Shown: positions 1-8,303 of the stretch, in pieces | How positions within the stretch are numbered: the stretch's first letter is position 1 | Layout: every line of letters begins with the position of its first letter | NCBI GenBank assembly: GCA_040755035.1 | Contig: JBFMBU010000031.1 | Span: 1 to 19,758, forward strand | DNA length: 19,758 nucleotides | From: RBG-13-43-22 sp040755035 | Lineage (GTDB): Bacteria > Desulfobacterota > RBG-13-43-22 | Reading direction: 5' to 3' | Notes under the pieces: generated by a model | Database searches by the model: none | Seen by the model: the letters and a program-made list of their open reading frames with translations, nothing else | Told to the model about the DNA's origin: nothing | Translations under genes and position numbers: made by a program

Positions 1-147
1 TTTTCTTTAAGATATGATCCGGGCGGCAGGCTTCCACCCAGAGTGGTTCAGCAGACCTCGGTCAACCGGCCCTCGGATACGATAAAGGGATTGCGGACCA
101 TGGTTCAAAAGGACCTCTATTACCAAAAGGCCGGGATCAATCGATAA
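1..147 (+). CDS. C-terminal end of a START/SRPBCC-like lipid-binding protein (partial)
   Basis: An open frame runs from the first base to a TAA at 145-147 and gives 48 residues. The piece has an Asp-Pro-Gly-Gly turn, a Leu-Pro-Pro segment and then an amphipathic helix ending in Tyr-Tyr-Gln-Lys. This is the usual shape of the last helix of START-domain proteins, where a DPGG-x-(I/L)-P turn leads into the C-terminal lid helix. The family binds hydrophobic ligands, but the ligand cannot be guessed here. The TolC-like gene starts 42 bases downstream on the same strand, so the two may be co-transcribed. The assignment rests on a short piece and is tentative. Confidence 0.4.
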   Translation, partial: FSLRYDPGGRLPPRVVQQTSVNRPSDTIKGLRTMVQKDLYYQKAGINR

Positions 148-189
148 GAACTACAGGTTATCATCGAATTTTTTTTTATGGAGGTTGTT

Positions 190-1563
190 ATGATCCCTTT
201 CCGAAAAAAATCCACAGGGAGGCGGGCCTTGGTCCGTTTCGGGATTCTATTGAGCGTCCTGGGATGGTTTACTGCGCTTCAGGCCGCTGCCCTTGAGGAT
301 GCTGCCGATCGGGCCTTGTCCCTTTCTGATTGTATTAAGATCGCCCTGGAAACCAGTCCTGTTTCCCGGGCAGCGGAGAAGGCGGTGCTGGCGGCCAGGG
401 AGGCTGTGGGGGAGTCCCGGGCCCCTTATTATCCCGAGCTGGGTTTTCAAGCCCGTTACGCCCATTGGCAGCAACGGGCCTTTCTTCCCAGCGGGCTTTC
501 TCTTCCCGGCCGGCCCACACCGACCCTCATCGGACCCACCGATGACTGGATGGCCGGGATAAAACTTCGCTTCACCCTATTTGACAGCGGGGAGCGCCGG
601 GCCCTGTATCAGGCCGCCCTGGCCCGAAAAGGAGCGGTGGAAGAGGAAAAGAGCCGGGTCCGTCAGGACCTGATCCTGGGCGTCTTCCAGGGGTATTACG
701 GGATGGCGGCAGCCGCGGAAATCCTGGCCGTGGCCGAAAAAAACCTGGCCCGGGCCGGAGATCACCTGCGGCTGGCCGGGGAACGCAAGGAAGCCGGGGC
801 AGTGTCCAAAGCCGATGTCCTGCGGGTAGAGGTGGAAAAGGCCAACGCCGAACTGGCCCGGGTCCGGGCTGAAAGCCTGGTCCGGAGGGCCAAGGGGAAT
901 CTGAATACGATCATGGGGCTGCCGGCAGAACGTGCTCTCGAGCTGGATATTATCCGGGAGGAAACGATTCCCGAAGACCTGCCTGATCTTTCCGCGGCCT
1001 TGGGTCAGGCCCTGAAGAACCGTCCCGAAATCAAGGCCGCCGAATTCCGGCTGGAATCCCTCAAGGGCGGTCTGTCGGCAGTGAAAAGCACCTTCGGACC
1101 CAAAATTCGGGCCGAAGGGAGTTATGGCCGGAGGGATACGGAATTTTTCCCTGACGACAGCGAATGGCTGGCCGGGGTATCTCTGGAGTGGCCTCTTTTT
1201 ACGGGTTATTACCGCCGGCACCGCTTGGCCAGGGCCGAAGCGGAGTTTTCCAAGGAAGAGGCGGAGGTCAGGCAGTTGCTGCTGAAGGTGCGGCAGGAGG
1301 TCTGGACAGCCCATTCCCAATTACATGAAACCCGAACGGCTGTGCAGACCACCGGGACGGCCGTGCTCCAGGCCGAAGAAAGCATGCGCCTGGCCAGGGA
1401 ACGCTATGAGGCCGGGGCGGGGACCGTCACCGACCTGCTCGATGCCCAGACCGCTTTGGCCCGCTCCCAGGCCTCCCGCGTGGAGGCCCTTTGGGATTAT
1501 CAGGTTTCCCGGGCGGTTTTCAAACGATCCATAGGGGAAATAGAGAAGGAAATTCGGCCATAG
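190..1563 (+). CDS. TolC-family outer membrane efflux channel protein
   Basis: This 457-residue protein is an outer-membrane, periplasm-spanning channel of the TolC/OEP family, normally the exit duct of a tripartite RND, MFP or type I export system. Residues about 12-33 form a hydrophobic signal peptide ending in an Ala-rich cleavage region (LQAAALEDA). Two OEP repeats follow, about 43-240 and 265-450. They are rich in Ala, Glu, Arg and Leu heptads that make the long coiled-coil helices, and each carries an Arg-Pro/Ser-Pro-(E/V) element (TSPVSRAAE, NRPEIKAAE). The ATG at 190 is preferred over one at 178 because GGAGG at 180-184 sits five bases before it. No partner exporter lies downstream; the next gene is convergent, so any partner must be upstream or elsewhere. 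Substrate unknown. Confidence 0.9.
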   Translation: MIPFRKKSTGRRALVRFGILLSVLGWFTALQAAALEDAADRALSLSDCIKIALETSPVSRAAEKAVLAAREAVGESRAPYYPELGFQARYAHWQQRAFLPSGLSLPGRPTPTLIGPTDDWMAGIKLRFTLFDSGERRALYQAALARKGAVEEEKSRVRQDLILGVFQGYYGMAAAAEILAVAEKNLARAGDHLRLAGERKEAGAVSKADVLRVEVEKANAELARVRAESLVRRAKGNLNTIMGLPAERALELDIIREETIPEDLPDLSAALGQALKNRPEIKAAEFRLESLKGGLSAVKSTFGPKIRAEGSYGRRDTEFFPDDSEWLAGVSLEWPLFTGYYRRHRLARAEAEFSKEEAEVRQLLLKVRQEVWTAHSQLHETRTAVQTTGTAVLQAEESMRLARERYEAGAGTVTDLLDAQTALARSQASRVEALWDYQVSRAVFKRSIGEIEKEIRP

Positions 1564-1607
1564 ACGAGTAGAACCGTTAAAGAGGAAAGGTGATGGCCAG
1601 GACTGAT

Positions 1608-3197
1608 CTAACGGCCCATCCCTCCTCTACAATCATATAACCCCCATAATTCCGGCAGCACCGGTCCTCCCCATTTTTCCAACAGGGCGTTGGCTCCCAG
1701 CAGGAAAGGGGAGGAAACCAGGAGCCGGGTACAGTTCATTTCTTCTGTCAGGTTGTCCTTTTTCAGCCGATCCAGAGTGGATACGAAATAAGTGCCGGCT
1801 TCGGGATTTTTCAATTTACTGAGGAATTCGGAACGATCCCGGATCGTTTCCATTTCCACCTTCGGGTTTTTGGCCAATAGATAATAGGTGGCTACGTTAC
1901 GGACCGAAGGGGTTTCATAGGGGGTCCTCTGATAAAAAACCAGTTTGACCGGCTTGGCCTGATCTTGGAAGTAGCGGGTCAGTCTTCTGGAGAACTCTAT
2001 GTGCTGGGCCACGGGGATAAAAAGGAGAAGAACCAGAAGCAAGAGATTGATCGTTAGGGAAACGGCTATGAGCGACTTGAAAGCCAGGGACCATTGAACC
2101 TTCCAGAAACGGGGTTTCAAGCCGTTGAGAACATCCCGCAGGCCGTAACCGAGGATGAGCGGGAGGATGCCGTATAAAGGAAAAACAAAACGCTCCTCTT
2201 TGTGCGGAATCAGGCAATGGGCCAGAAGGAAAAAGAAAAAGCTTAAACAATAAGGGTCGGTGAATTTCTGGTAGAGCCCTTTGCCCAGGTGATATAAAAA
2301 AACGATGCTCAGGGGCGGGGCGCTGAGGGCGATGGAAAGCATGCCGATATAAATCAGGAAGGACTTGGTCTGCATGGCCCGGCCCAGGGTGATATTGATT
2401 TCCCAGTACTTATAGGGAGTGAAAACCCATTGGCCGTAAAAATGGCTGTCTAATAAATAATTCAATCCGCTTAGGATTAAAAAACCCATAGCGATTCCGC
2501 AGAGTGTGGACAAAGAGGATTTTTCTACAAAAAGCAGCCAAAGGCCCAGCCCGATCATGGCAAACCCCATCTGAAAACGGAAGAAGAAAGCCAGACCCAA
2601 TACCCCCCCTACCAGGAGGCTTTTGCCGAAGGTCATCGACCGGGCGCTGAAATATTGGTAAAGCAGGACGGCGGAGAAGAAGGCCAGCCCGCCCAAGTTT
2701 TCCGAGGTAAAAAGGGTCCGGAGATAAGGAAGGGACCAGGAAAAATTGGAGATCAGGAGCAGGAGGATGAGGGTTTGCTTACGGTCCTGGCTGAAAATTC
2801 TGAGAAGAATATAGTGGAATAGAATAAAGTTCAGAAGACTGGTCAGTATCCGTAAAAAGGTATGAGCCTGGTAGGGATCTCCCAGATGCAGGAATTGCAT
2901 GGCCTTGAAATAGCCGAGGAAAAGATAGACCTGGAGGGTGGGCCGAACCTGTTCTTTCAGCTCCTGGGCCATCAAGTTGGCCGGGGTGATCCCCATTTTA
3001 TAGGTGGCGAACTCTATAATCGAATGCTGCTGATCCGGATGCCAGTATCCGGTGGCATAGAGGGCGGAGATGAACTGGATGATGAGACCGGAAAGAAGGA
3101 CCCAAAAAACGGCCCGCTCCCCCAGAATCGGAAAAACAGAATCGGTCGGCAAGGGTTTGTTAATAATTCGGGTCTGCAGACGGGGGTTGTCTGTCAT
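1608..3197 (-). CDS. Alg9/PIG-B-like (GT22) integral membrane glycosyltransferase
   Basis: A 529-residue polytopic membrane protein with about ten hydrophobic segments between residues 30 and 396 and a soluble C-terminal part. It carries the landmarks of the GT22 (Alg9/PIG-B mannosyltransferase) fold. The first loop has His-Pro-Asp-Gln at 53-56, in the place of the family's HPDE/HPDQ catalytic motif. An Arg-Pro follows near 85, and HKEERFVFP at 332-340 is the strongly conserved HKEERF motif. Such enzymes move a sugar from a polyprenyl-phosphate donor to a lipid or glycan on the outer face of the membrane. In bacteria the acceptor is usually unknown. ATG at 3197 with AAGGAA upstream. It is a lone gene, divergent from the acyl-CoA synthetase and convergent with the TolC gene. 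Family call is firm, sugar and acceptor are not. Confidence 0.8.
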   Translation of the reverse strand: MTDNPRLQTRIINKPLPTDSVFPILGERAVFWVLLSGLIIQFISALYATGYWHPDQQHSIIEFATYKMGITPANLMAQELKEQVRPTLQVYLFLGYFKAMQFLHLGDPYQAHTFLRILTSLLNFILFHYILLRIFSQDRKQTLILLLLISNFSWSLPYLRTLFTSENLGGLAFFSAVLLYQYFSARSMTFGKSLLVGGVLGLAFFFRFQMGFAMIGLGLWLLFVEKSSLSTLCGIAMGFLILSGLNYLLDSHFYGQWVFTPYKYWEINITLGRAMQTKSFLIYIGMLSIALSAPPLSIVFLYHLGKGLYQKFTDPYCLSFFFFLLAHCLIPHKEERFVFPLYGILPLILGYGLRDVLNGLKPRFWKVQWSLAFKSLIAVSLTINLLLLVLLLFIPVAQHIEFSRRLTRYFQDQAKPVKLVFYQRTPYETPSVRNVATYYLLAKNPKVEMETIRDRSEFLSKLKNPEAGTYFVSTLDRLKKDNLTEEMNCTRLLVSSPFLLGANALLEKWGGPVLPELWGLYDCRGGMGR

Positions 3198-3298
3198 CGG
3201 GGTTCCTTTATTCTCGGGAAGTTTTTATCGCTTTTTCAGGTCGTAAATTCACCAACCCATTTTCCATCTATACCTAAATGTTTCAGTAAAAAAAAGAC

Positions 3299-3312
3299 TA
3301 AAAATATTTTTA
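3299..3312. promoter_or_regulatory. AT-only 14-bp palindrome in a divergent promoter region
   Basis: TAAAAATATTTTTA is a perfect palindrome lying between the divergently transcribed glycosyltransferase (start 3197) and acyl-CoA synthetase (start 3432). The surrounding stretch 3285-3316 is A/T-rich, as expected for promoters. No clear -35/-10 pair was recognised, so this is only a candidate protein-binding or melting site. Confidence 0.25.
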
Positions 3313-3431
3313 AAACCTGACCGATCTCCCTGCTCCACTTGTCAATGAGGAACCAGGAGGATCGGAAATCTTACCATTTGACGAACTTCAAGGGAAAAGA
3401 TAGAATCCAAGGCTGAAAAGGAAGCACTGAA

Positions 3432-6098
3432 ATGGAAGACCTGAAAACCATGTTTGATCCCCGGACCATCGCCCTGATCGGGGCCAGTGAACGGGAAGGT
3501 TCCGTCGGGCGGGCGGTCTTGGAAAACCTTTTATCGGGGTCCCCAAGGAAAATTTTCCCGGTCAACCCCGCCCGGGAGATCGTTTTAGGGCAGAAAACCT
3601 TTCCTGACATCCGGAGCATCCCCGAAGCGGTCGATCTGGCGGTGATCGTTACTCCGGCAAAAACCGTTCCGGAAATTGTTGAAGGGTGCGGGAAGGTCGG
3701 GGTAAAAGGTCTGACCATTATCTCGGCCGGATTTAAGGAAGTCGGTGAAGAGGGGAAAAGGCTGGAAAAAGAAATTATTGAGATCAGAAAAAAATACGGA
3801 TTGCGCATCATCGGGCCCAACTGCGTGGGAGTCATTCAACCCCACAACGGTTTAAACAGCTCTTTTCTGCGGGTCGCCCCCGCCGCCGGCAACATCGCCT
3901 TTATCTCCCAAAGCGGGGCCCTGGGCAGTTCCATATTGGACTGGGCCGTCAACGCCCATATCGGCTTCAGTCTCTTCGCCTCCTTGGGGTCCATGATCGA
4001 TATTGATTTCGGGGACATGATCGATTTCCTGGGCGCTGATCCCCGGACCCGGAGCATCATGCTCTACATGGAGGGGGTGGGCAACGCTAAAAAGTTCATG
4101 AGCGCCGCCCGGGGTTTTGCCCGGAACAAACCTATCTTTATCATCAAACCGGGGAAGTTTCAGGAAAGCGCCCGGGCCACCCTGTCCCATACCGGGGCCA
4201 TGGCCGGTGACGATCAGGTATATGAAGCGGCTTTCAAGAGGGCCGGAGTCATCCGGGTCAGGGAATTCGGCGGGTTGTTCAACACGGCCTCGGTTCTGGA
4301 CTCCCGCTCCCTGCCCAGAGACCGCCGTCTAGCCATTATCACCAATGCCGGAGGTTTCGGGGTCATGGCCACCGACGCCCTTTTGGAATCAGGCGGGGAG
4401 CTGGCCCGGCTTTCCCCGGACGCAATCGAAGGGCTCAATGCGATATTACCCGGATATTGGAGCAAGGCCAACCCGGTGGATGTCCTGGGCGATGCCGACC
4501 GGGAGCGGTTTGTCCAGGCGGTCCATATCTGCCTCAAAGACCCCCGGGTGGACGGGGTACTGGTCATCTATACCCCTCAGGCTATCTGTCCACCGGAGGA
4601 ATTAGCCGCTTCTTTGGCCGAGTTGGCCCATGATATCTGGAAACCGGTACTGGTGGCCTTTGTTGGGGGGGATTATGTGCAAAGGGGCAAGGAAATACTT
4701 TCGGAACATAAAATCCCTGTTTTTGATACCCCTGAAGACGCGGTAAAAACCTATATGATCATGCATAACTATCACAATAACCTGGATCTGCTTTATGAAA
4801 CCCCTTCCGAGCTCCCTTTGATGGAGGCCCCTCCCAAGAATCACCTCAAGACCTTTATTAAAAGAATGGTTAAAGAAGGAAGGACCCTGCTCACCGAGGA
4901 AGAGTCCAAGGATTTATTAACTAATTATGGAATTCCGGTTACCGAACCTTACCTCACCCGCAGTGTAGAGGGGGCCCTCCAAACCGCTGCCCGGATCCGG
5001 TATCCGGTGGTTTTGAAAATCGTCTCTCCCCATATCACCCATAAAAGCGATGTCGGCGGGGTCCGGATCGCTATCCGCTCGGAAGGTGAACTGAAGACCG
5101 AGTACGCGGCTATGCTGGATAGGGTTAAGGGAAAAGTCCCCCAGGCGGAGATTACCGGGATCTCTGTCCAGAAGATGATTGAACCCATCGATTATGAGGT
5201 TATTGTCGGGGCCAAAAAAGATCGGGATTTCGGCACGGTTATCCTTTTTGGATTGGGAGGGGTGGCAGCCGAGCTTTTCCAGGACGTCTCCATCGGTCTT
5301 CCGCCGCTGAACCAGATCCTGGCCCGGAGGATGATGGAGGAAACCAGGGTCTATCGGATGCTTCAAGGATTCAGGGGCAGGAAACCGGCGGATTTAAAGG
5401 CCCTGGAACAATTGCTGGTCAACTTCTCCAACCTGATCGTGGATTTTCCGGAAATTGTCGAAATGGACATCAATCCGGTGGCTATCAGCGACGGAAAACC
5501 GTTTGCCCTGGACGCCCGTATCATTGTCGATCCTCAAGGGCCGGACCCTTCCCTTCTTTATCCCCACCTGGTCATCACCCCCTATCCCACCCGCTATACT
5601 TCCCTGTGGCGGATGTCCGACGGCAGCGAGGTGACGCTGCGGCCCATCCGCCCCGAAGATGAGCCTTTGGAACATGAAATGCTTTCCAGTTTATCCCCGG
5701 ATTCCCTGAGGAACCGTTTCTTTTCCCTGATCCAGGATATTTCGCACGAGATGCTGATCCGCTTTTGCAATATCGATTATGACCGGGAAATGGCCATTGT
5801 GGCTGAAATTAAAAACGGGGAACGAAAAAGGATTATCGGCATCGGGAGACTGATGATTGAACCGGATGGAGGCCAGGGGGAATTCGCCGTCCTGGTCCAT
5901 GATGCCCACCAGGGAAAAGGACTGGGCTACAAACTGGTGGACACCATGATCGGGATCGGACAGGATAAAAACCTGGACGAAATATACGGGCTGGTGCTCA
6001 CGGAAAACGAACGTATGCTGCAACTGACCCGCAAGATGGGCTTTCAATACCGTTTGATGCCCGGAGGCGTTACCGAGGTAAGACTGGCGTTGAAATGA
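3432..6098 (+). CDS. ADP-forming acyl-CoA synthetase fused to a GNAT acetyltransferase (Pat/AcdA-type)
   Basis: This 888-residue protein joins the parts of an NDP-forming acyl-CoA synthetase to a C-terminal GNAT. The order is a CoA-binding Rossmann domain (8-135, ALIGASEREGSVG), succinyl-CoA-ligase-like domains (145-450), an ATP-grasp domain (480-705, with HKSDVGGVRI at 537 and FGLGGVAAELFQD at 606) and a GNAT (720-888, motif A around VHDAHQGKGLG at 822-832). The phosphorylated active-site histidine is present as SHTGAMAG (H253). In enterobacterial protein lysine acetyltransferase Pat/PatZ this residue is reported to be replaced, so here the synthetase half may be active: acyl-CoA + ADP + Pi to acid + CoA + ATP. 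The GNAT half would acetylate proteins or small molecules. ATG with AGGAAG about seven bases upstream; single gene. Substrate unknown. Confidence 0.9.
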   Translation: MEDLKTMFDPRTIALIGASEREGSVGRAVLENLLSGSPRKIFPVNPAREIVLGQKTFPDIRSIPEAVDLAVIVTPAKTVPEIVEGCGKVGVKGLTIISAGFKEVGEEGKRLEKEIIEIRKKYGLRIIGPNCVGVIQPHNGLNSSFLRVAPAAGNIAFISQSGALGSSILDWAVNAHIGFSLFASLGSMIDIDFGDMIDFLGADPRTRSIMLYMEGVGNAKKFMSAARGFARNKPIFIIKPGKFQESARATLSHTGAMAGDDQVYEAAFKRAGVIRVREFGGLFNTASVLDSRSLPRDRRLAIITNAGGFGVMATDALLESGGELARLSPDAIEGLNAILPGYWSKANPVDVLGDADRERFVQAVHICLKDPRVDGVLVIYTPQAICPPEELAASLAELAHDIWKPVLVAFVGGDYVQRGKEILSEHKIPVFDTPEDAVKTYMIMHNYHNNLDLLYETPSELPLMEAPPKNHLKTFIKRMVKEGRTLLTEEESKDLLTNYGIPVTEPYLTRSVEGALQTAARIRYPVVLKIVSPHITHKSDVGGVRIAIRSEGELKTEYAAMLDRVKGKVPQAEITGISVQKMIEPIDYEVIVGAKKDRDFGTVILFGLGGVAAELFQDVSIGLPPLNQILARRMMEETRVYRMLQGFRGRKPADLKALEQLLVNFSNLIVDFPEIVEMDINPVAISDGKPFALDARIIVDPQGPDPSLLYPHLVITPYPTRYTSLWRMSDGSEVTLRPIRPEDEPLEHEMLSSLSPDSLRNRFFSLIQDISHEMLIRFCNIDYDREMAIVAEIKNGERKRIIGIGRLMIEPDGGQGEFAVLVHDAHQGKGLGYKLVDTMIGIGQDKNLDEIYGLVLTENERMLQLTRKMGFQYRLMPGGVTEVRLALK

Positions 6099-6106
6099 TG
6101 GGAGTC

Positions 6107-6138
6107 TTTTTGATTGCGGATTTCGGATTGCGGAACGG
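6107..6138 (+). repeat. Dispersed GCGGATTTCGGATTGCGGA-type intergenic repeat
   Basis: Nine bases after the acyl-CoA synthetase stop codon the sequence reads in short tandem units of the form GATTGCGGA / TTTCGGATTGCGGAAC. Read on the minus strand it encodes the SAIRNPQS-like peptide that recurs as spurious ORFs in many Desulfobacterota and other environmental genomes. It is intergenic repeat DNA rather than a gene. Confidence 0.55.
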
Positions 6139-6154
6139 AAAACCTTTTTCACGC

Positions 6155-6187
6155 CCCCTGGCTTTCACCGATGGTGCCTGCCAGGGG
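6155..6187 (+). other. Strong two-tier hairpin in the leader of the formyltransferase-like gene
   Basis: CCCCTGGC (6155-6162) pairs perfectly with GCCAGGGG (6180-6187). Inside it, CACC (6166-6169) pairs with GGTG (6173-6176) around a GAT loop, leaving a symmetrical TTT/CCT internal loop. No T-run follows directly, so it is not a standard intrinsic terminator. A second eight-base perfect pair, GGCAAGGT (6186-6193) with ACCTTGCC (6238-6245), begins at its foot. The leader ends in a GGCCG + T7 stretch near 6284-6296, 40-odd bases before the GTG start at 6341. Candidate structured leader RNA; it matched no riboswitch consensus I could recall. Confidence 0.35.
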
Positions 6188-6340
6188 CAAGGTCTGATAA
6201 CATCGGAGATAAGGTCGGTCCAGATTTTTCATTTAAAACCTTGCCTCCTCGGTCCCTTGAACCCTGGAGGGAGTCTCTATCGGCCGTTTTTTTGTAAGAC
6301 AATGATCTGATTCAGGTAATGGATACGAAAGGAGACCGTT

Positions 6341-7024
6341 GTGGATAAAATCAATTTGGCCCTGATCGCCTCCGGCTCGGGCACGGACGCCGATTCCATT
6401 ATGGTTGCCTGGGAAGCGGGATGTATCCCGGAGATCACCCCTCCCCTTGTGATCAGCACCAGGAAAGGGGCCGGGTGTCTGGAGAAGGCTGGCAACCGCG
6501 GGATTCCAAATGCGGTGATGGATTTTAAAACCGTCGGGGACCCGGATCGCTATAATCAGGAATTGAACGATCTATTGAAATCCAAGGCCATCCATCTGAT
6601 TTTTCTGGTCGGATGTATCCATAAGATTTACCCGGTTGCGGGGACGTCCATGTACAATATTCATCCTGCCGATCCTCATAAACACGGCGGAGACAAGATG
6701 TACGGGCTGGCTGTCCATGAGCATGTACTGGAGGAAATCAAAGACCAAATTTATCGCGGGAAAAGGAATCTGACCGATCCCTTTTACACCTATCCCACGG
6801 TCCACGAAGCCGTACTGGATTATGACGGCGGGGATATGCTTCTGCGTCAGGCGGTGAGAATTCCCCCGACCCTTATCCGGGATTTTTATGACGGGACAAA
6901 AGACGGGAAACAATCGGCCAAGGCCCTGCAGGAATGGGTTTTGCCTTTTGAATGGCTGATGCTTCCGGCCGCGGTGCGCATGGCCGCCCGCTGTATCCTG
7001 GAAAAAAGGAGGACCGGCGAATAA
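6341..7024 (+). CDS. PurN-like formyltransferase-fold protein
   Basis: A 227-residue protein with the formyltransferase fold of glycinamide ribonucleotide formyltransferase (PurN), which moves a formyl group from 10-formyl-tetrahydrofolate. The N-terminal phosphate-binding loop is ASGSGTDADSI (10-20), where PurN has GSGTN. N106 and H108 of NIHP are kept, at the same positions as in E. coli PurN. A DGG at 162-164 matches the catalytic aspartate segment. The loop after NIHP differs: PurN's SLLP is replaced by a His-rich ADPHKHGGDKMYG, and 30 extra residues follow. The start is GTG with AAGGAG upstream (6329-6334). It stands alone behind a structured leader and convergent with the MBL gene, not in a pur operon. 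It could be PurN itself or a paralogue with another acceptor. Confidence 0.7.
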   Translation: MDKINLALIASGSGTDADSIMVAWEAGCIPEITPPLVISTRKGAGCLEKAGNRGIPNAVMDFKTVGDPDRYNQELNDLLKSKAIHLIFLVGCIHKIYPVAGTSMYNIHPADPHKHGGDKMYGLAVHEHVLEEIKDQIYRGKRNLTDPFYTYPTVHEAVLDYDGGDMLLRQAVRIPPTLIRDFYDGTKDGKQSAKALQEWVLPFEWLMLPAAVRMAARCILEKRRTGE

Positions 7025-7032
7025 TCGGACGA

Positions 7033-8286
7033 TCAAGGAATCCCTTTAATTTTTTCCAGGGTTTGGTCGGCCAGGAATCCCAGGGCAGGATCCTGTCTCA
7101 ACCGGGCCAGGGTGTTTTTGATGATTTGTCTTCTCTCTTTGCGGTCTTCCTTGACCAGCGGACCCCCGCCCTCCTGTTCCTTATAGATACGGGTCAGTAA
7201 ATCGACGATTTCTTCCGTCTGATAACCCGCCTCCTGCCATCCGGCCAGTTCTTTGAGAAACAGGGAATAGGCTTTCCCCCTCAGTTCAGCGGCCTTCCCG
7301 GCCAGTTCCGGGTTGTTCAGGGTGGATTTTTTTTCTTCCATGGAGAAGCCCAGCTCGACCAGGAGATCCCGGTCGCATAAAAAACACAAAGGGACCAGGC
7401 GGGTCCCGATAAAGTCCTCGCCATGTCCGGGCATGACCCGGATCAGGCTGAAGCCGTGTTTAAGGGCCTCCTTGGCCTGGAGGTCCTGTAAACGGGGATC
7501 CCTTCTGGGAAATTTTTGCCCGCTCAGGACCCCCTTCAACTGGCGGGAGGCCATGCGCACCCGCAGGGAAACGGCCCGGAAGCTTTTGGAGAAAAGAGGA
7601 CCGTGCATTAACCATAAATCCCCGGCGAAAAGGATGTGATTGGCCGGGCGGTCCATGGGGCGCTTTTTTTCAAGGCCTTTATGGGGCGGTTCCGGCAGGT
7701 AATGGACGATGACCTGATCAGGGCTGTGCATGGTGGCGCTTTCAGGACAAGCCAGGATATCCAGGTGTCCGGCTTCCCCGATAGGAAGGCCCCTGGAGAG
7801 CAAAGGGAATTCCAGCCCATTGACAGGTACGGTAGGAACTCCTCTTAGGGGGGCCAAATACTCGACGTGACACTGGCGGAGACGGGAGGGTTCAAATCCC
7901 CTCAGCCAGAGGCGGTCCATCTCGGTCAAGGGACCATCAACAAATTTTCTGAAATTGGCGTGGGCCAGAATTTTTGCCCCGGATTTCTGGGCCAGGGTAT
8001 CGGCCAGACCGCAATGATCATGATGGCGATGGCTGATGATGATTCGCTCAATTTTTTGCGGATTAATAGAATGGGCCCGGAGAATGGAAAAGATCGTTTC
8101 CCGATATAAAGGATCAGCGGTGTCGATCAGGGTGTGCCGCCTGGCCTCCCCTGCTCCATAACTGAAGACATAAAAATTGGCCCCCCGATGGAAAAAGAAA
8201 CCGGTCAGTTCCGTATCCCCGTTGTTTAACCGTTCGGAGGTGACTTTGTAGGGGTCTTCCTTTTGTTCAATAATAGTTTTATTCAT
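7033..8286 (-). CDS. MBL-fold metallo-hydrolase
   Basis: A 417-residue metallo-beta-lactamase-fold protein. The metal site is visible: HRHHDH at 86-91 (the HxHxDH motif), an Asp in LFAGDLWL (D223) that would bridge the two metals, and a His in MPGHGEDF (H288). Before it, strands such as HTLIDTADPLY (51-61) give the typical D-T turn of the fold. About 120 residues after the last metal ligand form a helical, charged C-terminal extension with several Glu/Lys/Arg runs, longer than in glyoxalase II. Substrates of this branch are varied (thioesters, lactones, phosphodiesters) and none can be chosen here. ATG at 8286 is not preceded by a strong ribosome site. It ends eight bases from the convergent formyltransferase gene and is divergent from the DUF3795 gene. 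Confidence 0.85.
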   Translation of the reverse strand: MNKTIIEQKEDPYKVTSERLNNGDTELTGFFFHRGANFYVFSYGAGEARRHTLIDTADPLYRETIFSILRAHSINPQKIERIIISHRHHDHCGLADTLAQKSGAKILAHANFRKFVDGPLTEMDRLWLRGFEPSRLRQCHVEYLAPLRGVPTVPVNGLEFPLLSRGLPIGEAGHLDILACPESATMHSPDQVIVHYLPEPPHKGLEKKRPMDRPANHILFAGDLWLMHGPLFSKSFRAVSLRVRMASRQLKGVLSGQKFPRRDPRLQDLQAKEALKHGFSLIRVMPGHGEDFIGTRLVPLCFLCDRDLLVELGFSMEEKKSTLNNPELAGKAAELRGKAYSLFLKELAGWQEAGYQTEEIVDLLTRIYKEQEGGGPLVKEDRKERRQIIKNTLARLRQDPALGFLADQTLEKIKGIP

Positions 8287-8303
8287 GGGTGGGGGGAATA
8301 GGT

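Noticed and set aside
178..192. ATG at 178 as start of the TolC-like gene
   Set aside because: The ATG at 190 has GGAGG five bases upstream, whereas the one at 178 has only a T-run before it and would place the ribosome site inside the gene.
577..1320. Long minus-strand open frame (247 codons) inside the TolC-like gene
   Set aside because: It lies wholly within a clear TolC-family gene, shows no domain and is full of Pro/Gln/Phe from reverse-reading GC-rich codons.
1580..1627. Bidirectional terminator between the convergent TolC and glycosyltransferase genes
   Set aside because: A stem between AGAGGAAAGG… and …CCTCCTCT is possible but has several mismatches and no T-run on either strand.
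6155..6300. Known riboswitch (TPP, glycine, cobalamin or ZTP) before the PurN-like gene
   Set aside because: Fragments such as TTGAACCCTGG and CACCGA recall parts of TPP and glycine aptamers, but the other conserved halves are missing.
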